Shown: positions 35,597 to 44,139, counted from the first letter of the stretch. The stretch is 64,000 nucleotides of DNA from Rhodococcus sp. Leaf247 (GCF_001426185.1 NZ_LMRP01000002.1:1191542-1255541); one strand, 5' to 3'. Notes: generated by a model from the sequence alone, not told the origin. A program made the numbers and translations.

Positions 35597-37300
35597 ATGT
35601 CCACGCCTGGCTCACCCGGTCCCACTCGACCGGCCTCCGGCCTTCCCGGTGAATCCCGACCGGCCTCCGGCCTTCCCGGTGAATCCCGACCGGCCCTCGG
35701 CCGCTCGATGGTCGACGCGTCGTCGCTCACGCGGTGCCGCCATCGGGTGTACCTGGACACGGCCTACCGGTCGCTGCTCACGGGCACCGCGGAGAACGCG
35801 GGCGTCCAGATGCGTCGGGAAGCGGCCACTGTCTACCGAGCCGCAGTTCGCGAGTCCCTGGTCTCCGCCGACCCCGACGCCTGGGTTGTGGTGTCGCCGT
35901 CCATGCCGCGCCACCTGCAGGTCCGTGCGACTCGGCGCGCGTGCGACGAGGGAGCCGAGCGCATCTGGAACGCAGTGTTCGCGGACGACGAGGACGCAGG
36001 ACGGCGTGGTCGCTGCGACATGCTCGTCAAAGACCCGGCCGGTGGGTACATCCCTGTCCTCGTCGTCAACCACAAGGTGACGGATCCGGGTAGCGGGGCC
36101 GTGACCACGCCGTTCGACACGTGGGCTCCCGCCGTCGACGCCACTCGGAAGGTCCGTGCCCAGCTGCGTGACCAGCTCGGCGGTGTGCACATCCACCGGC
36201 TGCTCGCACGTATCGGGCACGCGGGCGCGTCCGCCACGGCAGGGGTCATCGGCTTCGGCGCCGAGGTCGTGCTGGTGCACGATCTGGCGGCCGTGTCGCG
36301 CGAGTACGACACTCGTTTCGCCGATCGCGCCGCCATCGCCGCGGGCGAGGCGGTCACGGTGCCGTCCAAGGTGTCCGAGTGCCGCTCCTGTCCCTGGTGG
36401 GACGAGTGCGGGGAAGCACTCCGCCAGAGCCACGACGTCAGTCTGGTGGCGACCGGGTCTCGAGCCGACGCCCTGCGCTCGGCCGGGATCCGAACCATCG
36501 ACGACCTCGCGACCTGGACCGCCGGACCGCCCGAGGAGTGGCCGCACGGGGACTTCGCCGACACCGTCGTCATCGCGGAGGCGTGGCTGTCCGATCTCCC
36601 GCTGGTCCGGCGCCACGACGAGGTCACCGTCCATCGCGCCGACGTCGAGGTCGATGTCGACATGGAGAGTTACCAGGAACACGGTGCCTACATGTGGGGC
36701 ACGCTCCTGGACAGGCGGGACGGCACCGACCCGGAGTACCGGGCCTTCGTCACCTGGGAGCCCGTGCCGACCATGGACGAGGGTCGCTCGTTCGCCGAGT
36801 TCTGGACATGGCTGCAGGCCGTGCGTGACGACGCCCATGCCCGGGGCCTGACTTTTGCCGCGTACTGCTACTCGCGTGCGGCCGAGGACAAGTGGCTGCT
36901 GAACTCGGCACGCAGGTTCGTCGGCATGCCGGGTGTACCCACGGAAGCGGAGGTCCGGGCGTTCATCGACGGCCCGGACTGGGTGGACATGTACATCGCG
37001 GTGTCCGACAACTTCGTGTGTCCGTCGGGCAAGGGGCTCAAGAAGGTTGCTCCCGTAGCCGGGTTCACGTGGCGCGACGACGAGGCCGGCGGCGAAGCGT
37101 CGATGGTCTGGTACCGGCAGGCGGTCGGGTACGAAGGACCTGTGGACGACACGCAGCGCACCCGATTGCTCGAGTACAACGAGGACGATGTCCAGGCGAC
37201 GCGCGCCTTGCGGGTGTGGATGAACGACGGCGCGGCGGATGAGATTCCGACGGTCGATGCCCTGCGTCGGTCCCGTGAGGCCATGACCTCCACGAAGTGA
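35597..37300 (+). CDS. TM0106-type RecB-like nuclease
   Basis: A 567-residue putative nuclease. Residues about 38-270 form a RecB-like PD-(D/E)xK region (MVDASSLTRCRHRVYLD, DMLVKDPAGGYIPVLVVNHK) ending in a Cys cluster CRSCPWWDEC that may hold Fe-S. The C-terminal half is RNase H/DnaQ-like (VDVDMESYQEHGAYMWGTLL, YNEDDVQATRALRVWM). The first 36 residues are a Pro/Gly/Ser tail encoded by a 30-bp tandem repeat. The core could begin near L-G-R-S-M-V-D, so ATG 35597 may be a late extension. DNA repair is the usual guess for the family. Confidence 0.82.
   Translation: MSTPGSPGPTRPASGLPGESRPASGLPGESRPALGRSMVDASSLTRCRHRVYLDTAYRSLLTGTAENAGVQMRREAATVYRAAVRESLVSADPDAWVVVSPSMPRHLQVRATRRACDEGAERIWNAVFADDEDAGRRGRCDMLVKDPAGGYIPVLVVNHKVTDPGSGAVTTPFDTWAPAVDATRKVRAQLRDQLGGVHIHRLLARIGHAGASATAGVIGFGAEVVLVHDLAAVSREYDTRFADRAAIAAGEAVTVPSKVSECRSCPWWDECGEALRQSHDVSLVATGSRADALRSAGIRTIDDLATWTAGPPEEWPHGDFADTVVIAEAWLSDLPLVRRHDEVTVHRADVEVDVDMESYQEHGAYMWGTLLDRRDGTDPEYRAFVTWEPVPTMDEGRSFAEFWTWLQAVRDDAHARGLTFAAYCYSRAAEDKWLLNSARRFVGMPGVPTEAEVRAFIDGPDWVDMYIAVSDNFVCPSGKGLKKVAPVAGFTWRDDEAGGEASMVWYRQAVGYEGPVDDTQRTRLLEYNEDDVQATRALRVWMNDGAADEIPTVDALRRSREAMTSTK
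35628..35700 (+). repeat. 30-bp tandem repeat inside the nuclease N-terminus
   Basis: Two perfect 30-base units (35628-35657 and 35658-35687) and a partial third encode repeated P-A-S-G-L-P-G-E-S-R. The unit is a multiple of three, so copy-number change would keep the frame. Confidence 0.9.
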
Positions 37301-37330
37301 AACGCTCGCCCACCGTGTAACGAAGTGAAA

Positions 37331-37375
37331 CGCTCGCCGTCGCTACCAGTCGGGGGTTGGCAGCGACGACGAGCG
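37331..37375. terminator. Hairpin between the nuclease and SDR genes
   Basis: Arms of about 18 bases (CGCTCGCCGTCGCTACCA and its near complement ending at 37375) with two wobble-type mismatches and a nine-base loop lie between convergent genes; a likely bidirectional terminator. An 18-base direct repeat, CGAAGTGAAACGCTCGCC (37293-37310 and 37321-37338), precedes and overlaps it. Confidence 0.65.
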
Positions 37376-37454
37376 TCTCGAGATGTGATTCGTCCCAGTA
37401 CCGGTGACGGATGGGTCGAGTCGGAGAAGATTTTCTCCGCGGTTGTCGCGGAGG

Positions 37455-38222
37455 TCAGCGCGGCGCCATCCGGAGCGCGCCGTCCATGCGGATGGTCTCG
37501 CCGTTGAGGTAGTCGTGCTCGACGATCATCTGTGCGAGCTGCGCGTATTCGGTGGGCTGAGCCAGGCGCGACGGGAACGGGACGCCCGCCTCGAGGCCGG
37601 CGCGGTATTCCGGGGTGACGCCGGCGAGCATCGGGGTGTCGACGATTCCGGGGGCGATGGTGTTGACGCGGATGCCGAACTGCGCGAGGTCGCGCGCCGC
37701 GGGAACGGTCATGCCGTGCACGCCACCCTTGGATGCCGAGTACGCGATCTGACCGATCTGTCCTTCGAAGGCCGCGACGGAGGCGGTGTTGATGATGACG
37801 CCGCGCTGGCCGGCCTCGTCGACGGTGGGCAGCGACTGCATGTGGTCCGCTGCCAGACGCATGACGTTGAAGGTGCCGAGCAGGTTGATGGTGATGACGG
37901 TGCGGAAGAGCTCGAGGTCGTGGACGCCCTTCTTCGACAGGATGCGACCCGCCCAACCGACACCGGCGCAGTTGACCACGATGCGCAGGGGAACGCCTGC
38001 CTCACCGATCTGGCTCAGCGCTGCGCGGACTTCCTCGTCGCTGGTGACGTCGGCGGCGATCAGGGTGACGCCGTCGGGAACGGAGTCGCCGGCCTTGTCG
38101 ATGGATTGCTGCAGGTCGAGGCCGAATACGGTGACGCCGTTGTCGGCGAGGCGCTTCGCTGTAGCTGCGCCGAGGCCCGAGGCGCCTCCGGTGACCAATG
38201 CTGCTGTTCCTGCGATCTCCAC
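37455..38222 (-). CDS. SDR oxidoreductase, HSD10-like 3-hydroxyacyl-CoA dehydrogenase
   Basis: A 255-residue SDR close to type II 3-hydroxyacyl-CoA / 3-hydroxy-2-methylbutyryl-CoA dehydrogenases (HSD17B10-like). Motifs are TGGASGLG at residues 11-18, VNCAGVGWAG, the catalytic Ser in INTASVAAFEGQ and Y-S-A-S-K. It would oxidise a short or branched 3-hydroxyacyl-CoA in fatty acid or isoleucine breakdown. GTG 38222 has GAGAGGA about eight bases upstream. The frame extends to 38588 but is antisense to the deaminase. Confidence 0.88.
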   Translation of the reverse strand: MEIAGTAALVTGGASGLGAATAKRLADNGVTVFGLDLQQSIDKAGDSVPDGVTLIAADVTSDEEVRAALSQIGEAGVPLRIVVNCAGVGWAGRILSKKGVHDLELFRTVITINLLGTFNVMRLAADHMQSLPTVDEAGQRGVIINTASVAAFEGQIGQIAYSASKGGVHGMTVPAARDLAQFGIRVNTIAPGIVDTPMLAGVTPEYRAGLEAGVPFPSRLAQPTEYAQLAQMIVEHDYLNGETIRMDGALRMAPR

Positions 38223-38306
38223 TGCCGTGTCCTCTCGTTCGACGACCATGTCGGTTACCGGCCGCTCACTGAAAAGGAACCCTAGTCGGTGGTCCACACT
38301 GGACAC

Positions 38307-38804
38307 ATGTCGTCTCTCGGTTCGATCGATCTGCACCATGTCCGCCGCTGCGTCGAACTCGCGCGCGAAGCCCTCGAGGCCGGTGACGAGCCGTTCGGGT
38401 CGGTGCTGGTCGACTCGGACGGTCGTGTGTTGTTCGAGGACCGCAACCGAACGGGTGGCGGCGACGCGACTCGGCATCCGGAGTTCACCATCGTGGAGTG
38501 GGCCGTCCGCAACCTCGATGCGCAGGCTCGATCGTCGGCGACGGTCTACACGTCGGGGGAGCACTGCCCGATGTGCTCGGCGGCGCACGCGTGGGTGGGG
38601 CTCGGCGACATCGTCGTCGCGGTGACGGGCGCGCAGTTGACGGCGTGGCGGGAGGAATGGTCGTTGGACGCGGGCCCGGTGGCGGCGCTACCGATCCAGC
38701 AGGTCGCGCCGTCGATCCGAGTCCACGGCCCGGTAAACGAGGTCAGCGCGGAGATGCGATCGCTTCATCGTCGGAACGCCGGTCTTCCTGCGGAGAGCGC
38801 CTGA
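38307..38804 (+). CDS. Nucleoside/guanine deaminase-like CDA fold protein
   Basis: A 165-residue zinc deaminase. The metal site is H57-P-E59 and H86-C87-P-M-C90, matching H-x-E and C-x-x-C of the cytidine deaminase superfamily, in the branch that includes guanine deaminase and TadA. The C-terminus does not look like TadA, and the His-Pro-Glu variant suggests a free nucleobase or nucleoside substrate. ATG 38307 is preferred over 38289. Its last 62 bases overlap the gdt1 gene on the other strand. Confidence 0.82.
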   Translation: MSSLGSIDLHHVRRCVELAREALEAGDEPFGSVLVDSDGRVLFEDRNRTGGGDATRHPEFTIVEWAVRNLDAQARSSATVYTSGEHCPMCSAAHAWVGLGDIVVAVTGAQLTAWREEWSLDAGPVAALPIQQVAPSIRVHGPVNEVSAEMRSLHRRNAGLPAESA

Positions 38805-39444
38805 GCCGCCAGGTCGTCAATGCGATGCCGGCGACGAGCACGACGGCCGCAGCGATCAGGCCGACCGGTGAGCCGGGAAAGACGCCTTCGAGGATCAGCC
38901 AGACGCCGAACACGAAGAACAGAGTCGCCGCGCCCAGGGTGATGAGGCGCTCGGGGAGGTGCTTGCCCAGCGTCGCGCCGACGATGATGGCCAGGGCGTC
39001 TGCGGCGACCATGCCCAACGTCGATCCGATCCAGACGCCCACCCAGTCGTTGTCCGACGCCAGCGTCACGGTCGCGAGCATCGTCTTGTCGCCCAGTTCG
39101 GCGAGGAAGAACGCGGAGGCGACGGCGATGAAGGCGGACTTGGTGACGCGGTCGGCCTTGGAGGCCTCGTCGTCGTCGAGGCTGTCGCCGCGCAGCGTCC
39201 ACAGTCCGAAGACGAGGAACGCGATGCCGCCGACGATGCCGATCAGATGGGTGGGCAGGGCGACACCCAGGTAGTGACCGACGGCGACGGACACCAGGTG
39301 CACCAGCGTCGTGGCGACGGTGATGCCACCGATGACGACCCACCAGCGATATTTCAAGGCGAACGTCATGGCCATCAGCTGTGACTTGTCACCGAGCTCG
39401 GCGACGAAGATGACACCGAAGCTGAGCAGCAGCGCGGCGAACAC
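38743..39444 (-). CDS. TMEM165/GDT1 family (UPF0016) cation transporter
   Basis: A 233-residue membrane protein with two copies of the E-x-G-D-K/R signature, seen as VAELGDKSQLMAMTFAL near the N-terminus and LAELGDKTMLATVTLA in the second half; six to seven helices in an internally duplicated fold. Bacterial and eukaryotic relatives export Mn2+ (or Ca2+). GTG 39444 has GGAGG six bases upstream. A yybP-ykoY type RNA lies directly upstream, strong evidence for manganese-induced expression. Confidence 0.93.
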   Translation of the reverse strand: MFAALLLSFGVIFVAELGDKSQLMAMTFALKYRWWVVIGGITVATTLVHLVSVAVGHYLGVALPTHLIGIVGGIAFLVFGLWTLRGDSLDDDEASKADRVTKSAFIAVASAFFLAELGDKTMLATVTLASDNDWVGVWIGSTLGMVAADALAIIVGATLGKHLPERLITLGAATLFFVFGVWLILEGVFPGSPVGLIAAAVVLVAGIALTTWRLRRSPQEDRRSDDEAIASPR

Positions 39445-39533
39445 GGGAAACCTCCAGGGCAGGGCGCGCAGACCGTTGCGAGGGGAGTTCACGGCCGGCG
39501 CTCGGCGCACTCGGAAGTACGCCGTGCGGTCAT

Positions 39534-39666
39534 CGGACCGAAGGTCTCGCCCACCGATTCGCGGTCTCACTCGAGACGGCTGTCGGTTCACCGGGCCGGG
39601 AACGGATCCATGTGCGATCCGCGCCAGTATGTCGACTCGGCGATTGGGGGCTACTCCCCTTCGCTG
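39534..39666 (-). promoter_or_regulatory. yybP-ykoY manganese riboswitch upstream of the GDT1 gene
   Basis: Read on the minus strand, the region opens AAGGGGAGTAGCCCCCAATC and closes GGTGGGCGAGACCTTCGG, with an internal GTGAGACC and the pairable arms GGGGAGTAGC and GCGAGACC that mark this RNA class. Position 90 bases before a GDT1/UPF0016 start is a known context. It senses Mn2+ and turns exporter expression on. It accounts for most of the 312-base gap between genes here. Confidence 0.85.
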
Positions 39667-39756
39667 TTCTCCACGCTAAACCGCAGGTCAGGCTTCTGCA
39701 ACCTCGACTTTCCTGTTAGGTCGACCGAACTTTGGACTTCCGCGTGCCGTCCATTG

Positions 39757-40293
39757 TCATGCGGCGAGCAGCATTGCCAGCACCGCGGTGTCGGGGTCGC
39801 TGATGGGGTCGAGACCCACGCGACTGACCATCGACGTCACGGTCCCGTCTGCCTCGGCTTCGACCCATGCCGCGCGGTGATCGAGTCCGAGATGGGGCAG
39901 GCCGGGCAGCAGGACGCAACCGGACGCGGCGCCCGCGCACTCCGGCAAGGTCGGCATGGTTTCCGACGGCGGGTGCAGCATCATCAGCGCAGCGGGCTGA
40001 TGGAGGGCGAACCGTTCCGGGGTCACCGCGTGGTCACCGATCACGGGACCCTCGGACAACACGATCCCGACGGTGCCTTCGTGTGGATCGTCCGGAAGTT
40101 CCTCTCGCACACCGAAGACGGTGGAGGTGACAAGCAGGCCGGGTGTCGACGCGACGTGGACGGTGAAGGCCAGGAGTTGCGCCCACTCCTTCGTCGTATC
40201 GGGCCAACGGCCGGAGATGACGAAGCCGCGCAGCGTGCCTCCGGAGTGGAACGGTGCGACTCCGATGACACGACGATCGGGATGAAAGCTCAC
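39757..40293 (-). CDS. Hypothetical protein
   Basis: A 178-residue soluble protein I do not recognise. It begins FHPDRRVIGVAPFHSGGT, has a central GLLVTSTVFGVREELPDDP and ends GLPHLGLDHRAAWVEAEADG then a Leu/Ala tail; no signal peptide or membrane segment. Its codon-position GC pattern looks coding. GTG 40293 is chosen because GAGGAG lies six bases upstream; the frame to 40524 is not convincing. It precedes the Mn riboswitch on the same strand. Confidence 0.6.
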   Translation of the reverse strand: MSFHPDRRVIGVAPFHSGGTLRGFVISGRWPDTTKEWAQLLAFTVHVASTPGLLVTSTVFGVREELPDDPHEGTVGIVLSEGPVIGDHAVTPERFALHQPAALMMLHPPSETMPTLPECAGAASGCVLLPGLPHLGLDHRAAWVEAEADGTVTSMVSRVGLDPISDPDTAVLAMLLAA

Positions 40294-40527
40294 GGCGTTC
40301 TCCTCGCACTGGCCGGCAGATGCATTCCCCTGGAGGGGAGACGGCCGCGCGGAACGTGCGCGGACCATCGGCACACATCGTCGGGTGAATGAAGGAAACA
40401 CCAGCGCCCACCTGGCACACAAGTGGCTGCGAGTGCCAGATGTTGCCTGCCGTGACAGTCGAGGTGCCGCACGGCGCACCCGTCGCAGGCCAGGCCAGCG
40501 CGCACCGACCCACCCGCCGCACACGAA

Positions 40528-40557
40528 AGCGGGCGCACCCGCTGGGGTGCGCCCGCT
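40528..40557 (-). terminator. Intrinsic terminator of the superoxide dismutase gene
   Basis: AGCGGGCGCACC and GGTGCGCCCGCT are perfect 12-base arms with a six-base loop; on the minus strand TTTCGT follows. It lies 31 bases after the sod stop. The rest of 40294-40587 shows no gene. Confidence 0.75.
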
Positions 40558-40587
40558 GTCCGGCGGCGCTCGACGTGTTGGCGAGAA

Positions 40588-41211
40588 CTACGGGAAGATC
40601 AGACCCGAGGTCTGCGACGTGGCGGCGGCGAAGCGCTGCTGCACGTCGGCCCAGTTGACGACGTTCCAGAATGCCTTGACGTAGTCGGCCTTGACGTTCT
40701 TGTACTGCAGGTAGAAGGCGTGCTCCCACATGTCGACCTGTAGCAGCGGGATGATGCCGAGGGGCACGTTCGCCTGCTGGTCGTACAGCTGGAAGGTAAG
40801 CAGCTTCTTGCCCAGCGTGTCGTAGCCGAGGACGGCCCAGCCGGATCCCTGCAGGCCGTTGGCCGCGGCGGTGAACTGCGCGCGGAACTTGTCGAACGAT
40901 CCGAACTGATCGTCCAGAGCTGCGGCAAGCTCGCCTTCGGGCTTGTCGCCACCGTTGGGGGAGAGGTTCTTCCACCAGATGGAGTGGTTCACGTGACCAC
41001 CGAGGTGGAACGCGAGGTTCTTCTCCTGCAGGAAGATCGAGCCGTGATCGTCCTTGTCACGGGCGTCGGCCAGCTTCTCCAGCGCGGTGTTCACGCCGGC
41101 CACGTAGGTGGCGTGGTGCTTGGAGTGGTGCAACTCGTTGATCTCACCGGAGATGTGGGGCTCGAGAGCTGCGTAATCGTAGTCGAGGTCGGGCAGTGTG
41201 TACTCGGACAC
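40588..41211 (-). CDS. sodA: Superoxide dismutase (Fe/Mn family)
   Basis: A 207-residue enzyme converting superoxide to hydrogen peroxide and oxygen. It starts [21 protein letters not shown]; metal ligands lie in [25 protein letters not shown] and D-x-W-E-H of [12 protein letters not shown]. The sequence is close to the secreted mycobacterial SodA, which lacks a signal peptide, as this does. Metal preference (Fe or Mn) is not settled by these motifs. The Mn exporter and its riboswitch lie just downstream. ATG 41211. Confidence 0.95.
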   Translation of the reverse strand: MSEYTLPDLDYDYAALEPHISGEINELHHSKHHATYVAGVNTALEKLADARDKDDHGSIFLQEKNLAFHLGGHVNHSIWWKNLSPNGGDKPEGELAAALDDQFGSFDKFRAQFTAAANGLQGSGWAVLGYDTLGKKLLTFQLYDQQANVPLGIIPLLQVDMWEHAFYLQYKNVKADYVKAFWNVVNWADVQQRFAAATSQTSGLIFP

Positions 41212-41425
41212 GTGTTTCCCTTCTCTTGCGTCAGTGTTGTCTGACGTGTCATAGCTGACGGCTGGCTCTACCCAGCCAATATCATTCGTACACCTCGCGC
41301 AACAGTTCGGCGCACGCGGAGTGCAGCGGTGGAGGCGCTTCCGGACTGCGGTCCTCTTGGCGACGATTGTTGTTTACACCGGCGAACTCGACCTCCGGGT
41401 GAACGGAACCTTAAGATCTGGGGTG

Positions 41426-42577
41426 ATGACACACCCGACGCCGAACCCGGACAACGGGGTGGTCTCGGTCGCGGCGCCGTCCGAACCGCCGCGAATCAGG
41501 TTCGGTGGCGTCGACATTCTCCGCGCGCTGGCCGTGCTCACCGTCGTGTACTCGCACATCTCGTACTTCCTCGTCGACGACCTCGGCACCTCGTGGTGGT
41601 TGATCGACGTGGTCACGGTGGTCCTGGTCGAGCACGGTGGACTCAACCACCACCTGTCCTTCGTGGGCGTCGCCTTCTTCATGATGCTGACCGGGTTGGT
41701 CGCGACGGCGTCGGCCGTCCGGCATTCACCCCGGAAGTTCCTGGTGGGGCGGGCCGCGCGACTCCTCCCTGTCTTCTGGCTGTCCGTGCTCGCAGCGATC
41801 GTCCTGGTGCGCCTGGGCGTGAACGGGATGTTCTCGCAGACGGTCGGCATCAGCAACGCCGAGGCTGCCATGAGCTTCGTGCTGGGCGGATTTTTCGTCC
41901 GTCCCGAAGTGGTCGTGCTCGGTGTCACCTGGACCCTCATCGTCCAGGGCGTCTTCTACGTCTATGCCGTGTCCATGCGCCGTGTCCTCGCAACCCGGCC
42001 GGTACTGGTCCCGGTCATCGGTGCTGCGCTCTGCTGGGCGGTACTTCTCTACACCGACCTGGTCCCGTACTCCTGGACCGTGCCGATGGTGGACAAGGTC
42101 GCGGCGACCCTCCCGACGGTATTCCTGGGGCAGCTGGCCTACATGGGCTTCGCGCGGCTGGCGTCGTGGCGTGCACTCACCGCTGCCGCCCTGGCGCAGT
42201 TCGCGGTGATCCAGTACGCGATCACCGTCGACGCCTTCCACGTCGGCCAGCAGGGGCATCTGTGGACGGTGCTGGTGTTGATCGTGGCGGTGGTCCTGGT
42301 TGCACCGACGGACACAGCCTTCGGTCGTTCACGCGTCGTCCACTGGTTGGCGACTCGGAGTTACACCATCTACCTGGTGCACACGTTGGTGCTGTACCGC
42401 ATCTACTCGCTCGTCGAACCTCATCTCGGGCCGACGATGGCCGTGCTGGTGTTCGCACTCGCCACCGGAGCGCTGTCCGACGTCGTCTATCGCTACGTGG
42501 AGACACCGGCGGCACGGTGGATCGCGCGCCACTGGTCGGGGCGCGCGACACCCGCTACCGACTCAGCTGCCGCATGA
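41426..42577 (+). CDS. Acyltransferase 3 (OafA/YrhL) membrane protein
   Basis: A 383-residue integral membrane acyltransferase with about ten helices. It has the family opening RFGGVDILRALAVLTVVYSH with its catalytic His near residue 44, followed by GVAFFMMLTGL and a late TRSYTIYLVHTLVLYRI. Such proteins acetylate or acylate exported sugars, peptidoglycan or lipids. ATG 41426 (or GTG 41423) is used. Its 3' end overlaps the LLM oxidoreductase by 23 bases on the opposite strand. Acceptor unknown. Confidence 0.88.
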   Translation: MTHPTPNPDNGVVSVAAPSEPPRIRFGGVDILRALAVLTVVYSHISYFLVDDLGTSWWLIDVVTVVLVEHGGLNHHLSFVGVAFFMMLTGLVATASAVRHSPRKFLVGRAARLLPVFWLSVLAAIVLVRLGVNGMFSQTVGISNAEAAMSFVLGGFFVRPEVVVLGVTWTLIVQGVFYVYAVSMRRVLATRPVLVPVIGAALCWAVLLYTDLVPYSWTVPMVDKVAATLPTVFLGQLAYMGFARLASWRALTAAALAQFAVIQYAITVDAFHVGQQGHLWTVLVLIVAVVLVAPTDTAFGRSRVVHWLATRSYTIYLVHTLVLYRIYSLVEPHLGPTMAVLVFALATGALSDVVYRYVETPAARWIARHWSGRATPATDSAAA

Positions 42578-43484
42578 CCTCGCTCGCGACCAACTCGAGG
42601 TGGTCGATATCCGTCAGGTCGAGGGTCTGCAGGTAGAACCGGGTCGCGCCCAACTCGGCAAACGTTCCCAGCTTGTCGACGATCTCGGCGGGTGTACCCG
42701 CGGCTCCGTTCGCGCGGAGTTCGTCCACCTCGCGTCCGATGACGCCGGCACGGCGGGCCAGTTCCGCGTCGTCACGCCCGCAGCAGAGCACCAGCGCGTT
42801 GGAGAAGATCATCGAGTCGGCGTCGCGCCCGGCGTCCGCGCACGCACTGCGAACTCGCTCGAATTGTGTTGCGGTGGAATCGGTGTCGGCAAAGGGGAGG
42901 TTGAATTCCTGCGCGTATCGCGCCGCCAGTTCGGGGGTCCGCTTCTTGCCCATTCCGCCGATGATGATCGGAGGCGGGCTCTGCACCGGCTTCGGCAGAG
43001 CCGGTGAGTCGGTCACGCTGAAGTGCCGACCCTCGTACGAGAAGGACTCGCCTTCCGGCGTGCCCCACATGCCGGTCACGATGGCGAGGGTGTCCTCGAA
43101 CCGGTCGAATCGTTCGCCCACCGGCGGGAACGGAATGGCATTGGCGGCATGCTCCTCCGCGTACCACCCCGCACCCAGACCCAGTTCGACTCTGCCGGAA
43201 CTCATCGCGTCGACCTGCGCGACGGAGATGGCGAGCGGCCCGGGGTACCGGAAGGTGGCGGAGGTGACCAGCGTGCCGAGCCGGATGGTCGACGTCTCCC
43301 GCGCCAGTCCGGCGAGGGTGATCCACGCATCCGTCGGTCCGGGTGACCCGTCGACGTTCATCGCCAGGTAGTGGTCCGAGCGGAAGAACGCGTCGTAACC
43401 GAAGTCCTCGGCGGCACGAGCCACGCGAAGCAGGTCGTCGTAGGTGGCACCCTGCTGCGGTTCGGTGAAGATTCTGAGATCCAT
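42555..43484 (-). CDS. LLM class F420-dependent oxidoreductase
   Basis: A 309-residue TIM-barrel luciferase-like monooxygenase family enzyme. Features are FGYDAFFRSDHYLAM, RLGTLVTSATFRYPGPLA, the motif GRVELGLGAGWY and PPIIIGGMGKKRTPELAARYA. The pattern matches actinobacterial F420-dependent reductases rather than FMN luciferases. It would reduce or oxidise an unknown small molecule with coenzyme F420. ATG 43484. Confidence 0.88.
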   Translation of the reverse strand: MDLRIFTEPQQGATYDDLLRVARAAEDFGYDAFFRSDHYLAMNVDGSPGPTDAWITLAGLARETSTIRLGTLVTSATFRYPGPLAISVAQVDAMSSGRVELGLGAGWYAEEHAANAIPFPPVGERFDRFEDTLAIVTGMWGTPEGESFSYEGRHFSVTDSPALPKPVQSPPPIIIGGMGKKRTPELAARYAQEFNLPFADTDSTATQFERVRSACADAGRDADSMIFSNALVLCCGRDDAELARRAGVIGREVDELRANGAAGTPAEIVDKLGTFAELGATRFYLQTLDLTDIDHLELVASEVMRQLSR

Positions 43485-43539
43485 GACTCGACCTTAGAGC
43501 GCACCGGCCCGCTCACGCCGGAAACGGGATCGAGTTCGG

Positions 43540-43563
43540 TTTCTGTGGATGTTTCTGTGGATG
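43540..43563 (+). repeat. 12-bp tandem repeat
   Basis: TTTCTGTGGATG occurs twice head to tail just upstream of the inverted repeat and HTH gene. It may be part of the promoter region or a simple slippage product. Confidence 0.7.
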
Positions 43564-43576
43564 GTGGGGAGTAAAC

Positions 43577-43622
43577 TTGCTGATCGACAAGTAGTGGACG
43601 CACAGAAGTTGTCGATCAGCAA
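43577..43622. promoter_or_regulatory. Perfect 14-bp inverted repeat upstream of the HTH gene
   Basis: TTGCTGATCGACAA (43577-43590) and TTGTCGATCAGCAA (43609-43622) are exact inverted copies with an 18-base spacer; centres are 32 bases apart, about three helical turns. Each arm is itself nearly palindromic around GATC. The right arm ends ten bases before the HTH start, so it is a likely operator pair or an RNA hairpin. Confidence 0.6.
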
Positions 43623-43632
43623 TACTCGGCGC

Positions 43633-44127
43633 ATGGAATTCACGGCCGAGGCCGAGATCGACCGCCGCGTCGACCAGCTCACGGAGGACGAGTTGGACGA
43701 CATGTCCGACGCCGTCACCCCCTACCGCGGGCGCGTGACCCGCAGCCTGCTCGGCCGCGCCAGGTTGGTGGTGACGGTGCAGGCCGACGACCTGACGCAG
43801 GCGACGGCGGTCGCCGGTGCGGTGTTGCGGTCGTCCGCACCCGGTCGAGAACTGGTGTCTCTGGCGATCCATCGCTCCCGTGACTTCGACCTGGTGTCCG
43901 GTCTGCCGCCGACGGAGGGCTGGGCGTCGGTGTCCGAGGTCGCGGCCGGTACCTCCGTGTCACGTCAAGCGGTGCTGCAACAGATCGCATCGGGCTCGTT
44001 GGCAGCGACGAAGGTCGGGTCGACATGGATCGTGGCGCGAGCGCCCCGGCGTCCATCGGCGGAATGGCGGAACGACGACGAACCGGTCGACGGAGAGCGG
44101 ATGGTGGCACCGTCTCGCACGCCGTGA
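43633..44127 (+). CDS. Hypothetical protein with C-terminal helix-turn-helix
   Basis: A 164-residue protein. The middle segment (ARLVVTVQADDLTQATAVAGAVL) is a predicted alpha/beta domain, and the C-terminal third has a MerR/excisionase-like helix-turn-helix: WASVSEVAAGTSVSRQAVLQ followed by GSLAATKVGSTWIV. It resembles HTH_17-type DNA-binding proteins of mycolic actinobacteria, some of which act as antitoxins. No toxin gene is adjacent. ATG 43633 lies just after the perfect inverted repeat, suggesting autoregulation. Confidence 0.65.
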   Translation: MEFTAEAEIDRRVDQLTEDELDDMSDAVTPYRGRVTRSLLGRARLVVTVQADDLTQATAVAGAVLRSSAPGRELVSLAIHRSRDFDLVSGLPPTEGWASVSEVAAGTSVSRQAVLQQIASGSLAATKVGSTWIVARAPRRPSAEWRNDDEPVDGERMVAPSRTP

Positions 44128-44139
44128 CAGGATCGAGCC

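Noticed and set aside
35628..35700. Short repeats as a CRISPR array
   Set aside because: The units are direct tandem copies without spacers and encode part of the nuclease.
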